A stretch of 16,568 nucleotides of DNA from CAZRHR01 sp964599915 (GTDB lineage: Bacteria > Bacteroidota > Bacteroidia > CAIKAF01). Position numbers and translations under genes: made by a program. A model generated the notes under the pieces. That model was not told the origin of the DNA and searched no databases. It saw only the letters and a list, made by a program, of their open reading frames with translations. Positions 14,016 through 16,568 of the stretch are shown piece by piece (position 1 is the stretch's first letter; each line of letters starts with the position of its first letter). The stretch is from positions 1 through 16,568 of the forward strand of contig CAZRHR010000060.1 in NCBI GenBank assembly GCA_964599915.1. Direction: 5' to 3'.

Positions 14016-15563
14016 ATGAAACACGCCCGGAAGTATAAAGAACTAGAAGAGAAATCGGCCAAAGCCTTGGAAGGTGGCGGATTAGATCGCATTGCCGCCC
14101 AACATAAAAAGGGCAAACTTACAGCGCGGGAAAGAATTCAATTCTTATTAGACGAAGGAAGTTTTGAGGAAATGGGCATGCTCGTGACCCACCGCAGCCG
14201 GAATTTTGGGTTGGACCAACAGGTGTTTTTAGGCGATGGGGTGGTGACAGGCCATGGCACCATAGGCGGGAGGAAAGTGTTTGTATTTTCTCAGGACTTT
14301 ACCGTGATGGGTGGCTCTTTGGCCGAAGCCCATGCAGAAAAAATTTGCAAAATCATGGATTTGGCCATGAAAACAGGAGCGCCTGTGATTGGACTTAACG
14401 ACTCAGGTGGGGCCCGAATTCAGGAAGGCGTGGTTTCTTTGGGTGGGTATGCCGATATTTTTTACCGAAACACCCGTGCGTCCGGTGTGATTCCACAGTT
14501 ATCTGCCATTATGGGGCCTTGTGCCGGTGGTGCGGTCTATTCGCCGGCCATCACAGACTTTATCCTAATGGTGGAAAACACGTCCTACATGTTTGTGACC
14601 GGTCCGAATGTGGTGAAAACCGTGACCCATGAAGAAGTGAGCGCAGAGGATTTAGGGGGTGCATCGGCGCATTCTACCAAAAGTGGCGTTACTCATTTTT
14701 CATGCGCTTCGGAATTAGATTGCATCCGCAGCATTCGCCGGCTGTTAAGCTACATGCCCCAAAACTGTGAGGAGCAGGTGCCGGCTTTGCCTTATGCCCC
14801 GCAAGACGAAAAACGCCCACGGCTCAACCAAATGGTACCGGACAACGCCAACCTGCCGTATGACATTCGTGAAGTGATTCACGAAGTGATAGATGCAGAT
14901 TCTTTCATGGAAGTGCATAAGGATTATGCGGAAAATATTGTAGTAGGTTTCGCTAGATTGGCCGGAAGAAGCATCGGTATTGTGGCCAATCAACCCGCTT
15001 TTTTGGCCGGTGTACTGGATATTAAATCTTCCACAAAAGCTGCCCGTTTTGTGCGCTTTTGCGACGCATTTAATATTCCTTTGCTGGTGTTCGAAGACGT
15101 TCCCGGATTTCTACCCGGTACCGACCAAGAATGGAATGCCATCATTACCCACGGCGCCAAATTATTGTACGCTTTTTCCGAAGCCACCGTTCCTCGGGTT
15201 ACTGTGATTACCCGGAAAGCTTATGGCGGGGCCTATGACGTGATGAATTCAAAGCACATTGGTGCAGACATGAATTATGCTTGGCCTACGGCTGAAATTG
15301 CAGTGATGGGGGCAAAAGGAGCGGCTGAAATTATTTTCCGCAACGAAATTTCTTCCGCAGAAAATCCAGAAGCCAAATGGAAAGAAAAGGAACAGGCCTA
15401 TGCCGATACCTTTGCCAATCCGTATGAAGCGGCGGCCCGTGGATACATCGATGAGGTTATTCTGCCCGAACAAACCAGGGAAAAGCTAATCACGGCATTT
15501 AAAATGCTGGAAACAAAGGCAGAGACCTTGCCAAGAAAAAAGCACGGAAACATTCCTTTATAA
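14016..15563 (+). CDS. pccB: Acyl-CoA carboxylase carboxyltransferase (beta) subunit, probably propionyl-CoA
   Basis: A 515-residue carboxyltransferase that moves CO2 from carboxy-biotin to an acyl-CoA, most likely propionyl-CoA, giving methylmalonyl-CoA. It shows the family order: KLTARERIQFLLDEGSFEE (34-52), DGVVTGHGTIGGRKVFVFSQ (74-93), DFTVMGGSLAEAHAEKI, GLNDSGGARIQEG (126-138) at the first oxyanion loop, IMGPCAGGAVYSPA, and in the C-terminal half VFEDVPGFLPGT, TRKAYGGAYDVMNSKHIGAD and TAEIAVMGAKGAAEI. The Asp in AYDVM corresponds, as I recall, to the residue that favours propionyl-CoA over acetyl-CoA in Streptomyces PccB. Methylmalonyl-CoA decarboxylase and glutaconyl-CoA decarboxylase alpha subunits are close relatives and cannot be excluded. 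No biotin carboxylase or biotin carrier gene is in the window, so partner subunits are elsewhere. purD follows after 54 bases on the same strand. Confidence 0.9.
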   Translation: MKHARKYKELEEKSAKALEGGGLDRIAAQHKKGKLTARERIQFLLDEGSFEEMGMLVTHRSRNFGLDQQVFLGDGVVTGHGTIGGRKVFVFSQDFTVMGGSLAEAHAEKICKIMDLAMKTGAPVIGLNDSGGARIQEGVVSLGGYADIFYRNTRASGVIPQLSAIMGPCAGGAVYSPAITDFILMVENTSYMFVTGPNVVKTVTHEEVSAEDLGGASAHSTKSGVTHFSCASELDCIRSIRRLLSYMPQNCEEQVPALPYAPQDEKRPRLNQMVPDNANLPYDIREVIHEVIDADSFMEVHKDYAENIVVGFARLAGRSIGIVANQPAFLAGVLDIKSSTKAARFVRFCDAFNIPLLVFEDVPGFLPGTDQEWNAIITHGAKLLYAFSEATVPRVTVITRKAYGGAYDVMNSKHIGADMNYAWPTAEIAVMGAKGAAEIIFRNEISSAENPEAKWKEKEQAYADTFANPYEAAARGYIDEVILPEQTREKLITAFKMLETKAETLPRKKHGNIPL

Positions 15564-15617
15564 ACGCTTTTAAAAGGGCCTTTGCCAAAGCAGATGTAGA
15601 AATATAAGTTCCATGTC

Positions 15618-16568
15618 ATGAATATTTTACTCATTGGGTCTGGTGGTAGAGAACATGCCCTGGCATGGAAAATGAAACAAAGTCCTTTGTGCGACCAGCT
15701 TTGGATTGCCCCGGGAAATGCAGGAACCGCCGCCATAGGGCAAAATATTCCTTTGTCTCCTTTGGATTTTCCTGCGCTTGGCCAATTCGTTTTAGACCAT
15801 CACATTGGCATGGTGGTGGTGGGGCCGGAAGAACCCTTGGTGAAAGGAATTTTCGACTTTTTTGCCTCGGATGAAAAATTGCAACATTGCAAAGTCATTG
15901 GGCCATCGGCTAGCGGAGCGCAATTGGAAGGAAGTAAAGTGTTCGCTAAGGCGTTCATGCAACGCCATGGCATTCCAACAGCTCAAGGACGTGTTTTTAC
16001 CAGAGAGAACCTCTATGAAGGGTTTCAACACATCGACCAGCTTTCTCCGCCATTTGTACTTAAAGCCGATGGATTGGCCGGAGGAAAAGGGGTTTTGATT
16101 TTACAACATCCGGACGACGCCAAGCGGGAATTATCCATTATGGTGAGTGAAGCCAAATCAGAGCTGGCCTCACGACAGGTTTTGATTGAAGAATTCATGC
16201 CCGGTCAGGAATGTTCTGTTTTTATACTCACCGATGGGAAGGATTATGTCCTTTTACCTGTGGCCAAAGATTATAAGCGCATTGGAGATGGAGATGAAGG
16301 ACCGAATACCGGCGGTATGGGTGCTGTGTGTCCCGTTCCTTTTGTTGATGAAGCCTTGATGGAAAAAATCAAAACACAGGTTATTCTGCCCACATTGAAG
16401 GGACTGGAAAAAGAAAACATGGTGTACACCGGGTTTTTATACATTGGGTTAATGATTCATGAAGGACAACCCAAGGTGGTGGAGTACAATGTGCGCCTTG
16501 GTGACCCTGAAACACAAGCCGTACTGCCCATGCTGGAAACAGATTTGGTGACGTTGTTTCAATCCATG
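15618..16568 (+). CDS. purD: Phosphoribosylamine-glycine ligase, truncated by the window end
   Basis: The first 317 codons of an ATP-grasp enzyme of normally about 420-430 residues that joins phosphoribosylamine and glycine to make GAR, the second step of purine synthesis and the substrate route to PurN. Visible are GSGGREHALAW (7-17), IAPGNAGTA, VVVGPEEPLVKGI, GPSASGAQLEGSKVFAKAFM with RHGIPTA, the ATP-grasp strand FVLKADGLAGGKGVLIL, LIEEFMPGQECSVF, LPVAKDYKRIGDGDEGPNTG followed by GMG, and EYNVRLGDPETQAVLP. The frame is open to the last base of the window, and the C-terminal domain is missing. ATG at 15618 is the natural start because the Rossmann-like strand NILLIGSGG begins directly after it. 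It may be read from the carboxylase transcript; I see neither a terminator nor a perfect -7 element in the 54-base gap. Confidence 0.95.
   Translation, partial: MNILLIGSGGREHALAWKMKQSPLCDQLWIAPGNAGTAAIGQNIPLSPLDFPALGQFVLDHHIGMVVVGPEEPLVKGIFDFFASDEKLQHCKVIGPSASGAQLEGSKVFAKAFMQRHGIPTAQGRVFTRENLYEGFQHIDQLSPPFVLKADGLAGGKGVLILQHPDDAKRELSIMVSEAKSELASRQVLIEEFMPGQECSVFILTDGKDYVLLPVAKDYKRIGDGDEGPNTGGMGAVCPVPFVDEALMEKIKTQVILPTLKGLEKENMVYTGFLYIGLMIHEGQPKVVEYNVRLGDPETQAVLPMLETDLVTLFQSM

Noticed and set aside
15564..15617. Terminator between the carboxylase gene and purD (AAAGGGCCTTT)
   Set aside because: The repeat has essentially no loop and no T-run follows it, so it would not stop transcription.

Overview
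The window looks like an ordinary stretch of chromosome from a Bacteroidota bacterium, probably a Flavobacteriales- or Sphingobacteriales-like lineage. Four things support this: a secreted protein with a type IX secretion (T9SS) type A C-terminal sorting domain, several family members typical of the phylum, almost no Shine-Dalgarno sequences before starts, and six perfect copies of the Bacteroidota -7 promoter element TAnnTTTG upstream of six genes. I see no tRNA, rRNA, CRISPR array, insertion sequence, integrase, phage gene or plasmid gene, and no region whose composition clearly marks transfer.

Layout. Positions 1-195 hold the C-terminus of an amidohydrolase. A 381-base stretch with no convincing gene follows. 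Next come a YgiD-type extradiol dioxygenase (minus), a secreted CIA30-domain protein (plus), a coiled-coil lipoprotein (minus) and a DCC-family thiol oxidoreductase (plus). The DCC gene overlaps metF by 4 bases; metF and an upstream polytopic membrane-protein gene form a minus-strand pair. That pair diverges from oxyR, which keeps both redox cysteines. An XRE-type regulator (minus), an AT-rich spacer and a small DUF6341-like membrane protein (minus) follow. Then a plus-strand cluster at 7416-10417 contains purN, an unrecognised protein with a winged-helix-like N-terminus, a cyclase-family metal hydrolase and an MmcQ/YjbR protein. It ends at a bidirectional terminator shared with a 695-residue T9SS cargo protein (minus). 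The last part holds a membrane-anchored J-domain protein (plus), a small membrane protein (minus), a biotin-dependent carboxylase beta subunit (plus) and purD (plus), cut by the window end.

How the genes work together. purN and purD are consecutive steps of purine synthesis but lie about 8 kb apart. metF and purN both touch the one-carbon folate pool. oxyR is the only gene with a well-defined stress-sensing role. Most neighbours have no obvious pathway link, as expected for a core chromosome with short transcription units.

No new multi-gene system stands out. The points most worth a second look are the protein at 8060-9316 (winged-helix-like N-terminus plus a C-terminal block resembling a dioxygenase that lacks its metal ligands), the set of TAnnTTTG elements including one almost on top of the oxyR start codon, and a small palindrome inside the promoter of the XRE regulator.
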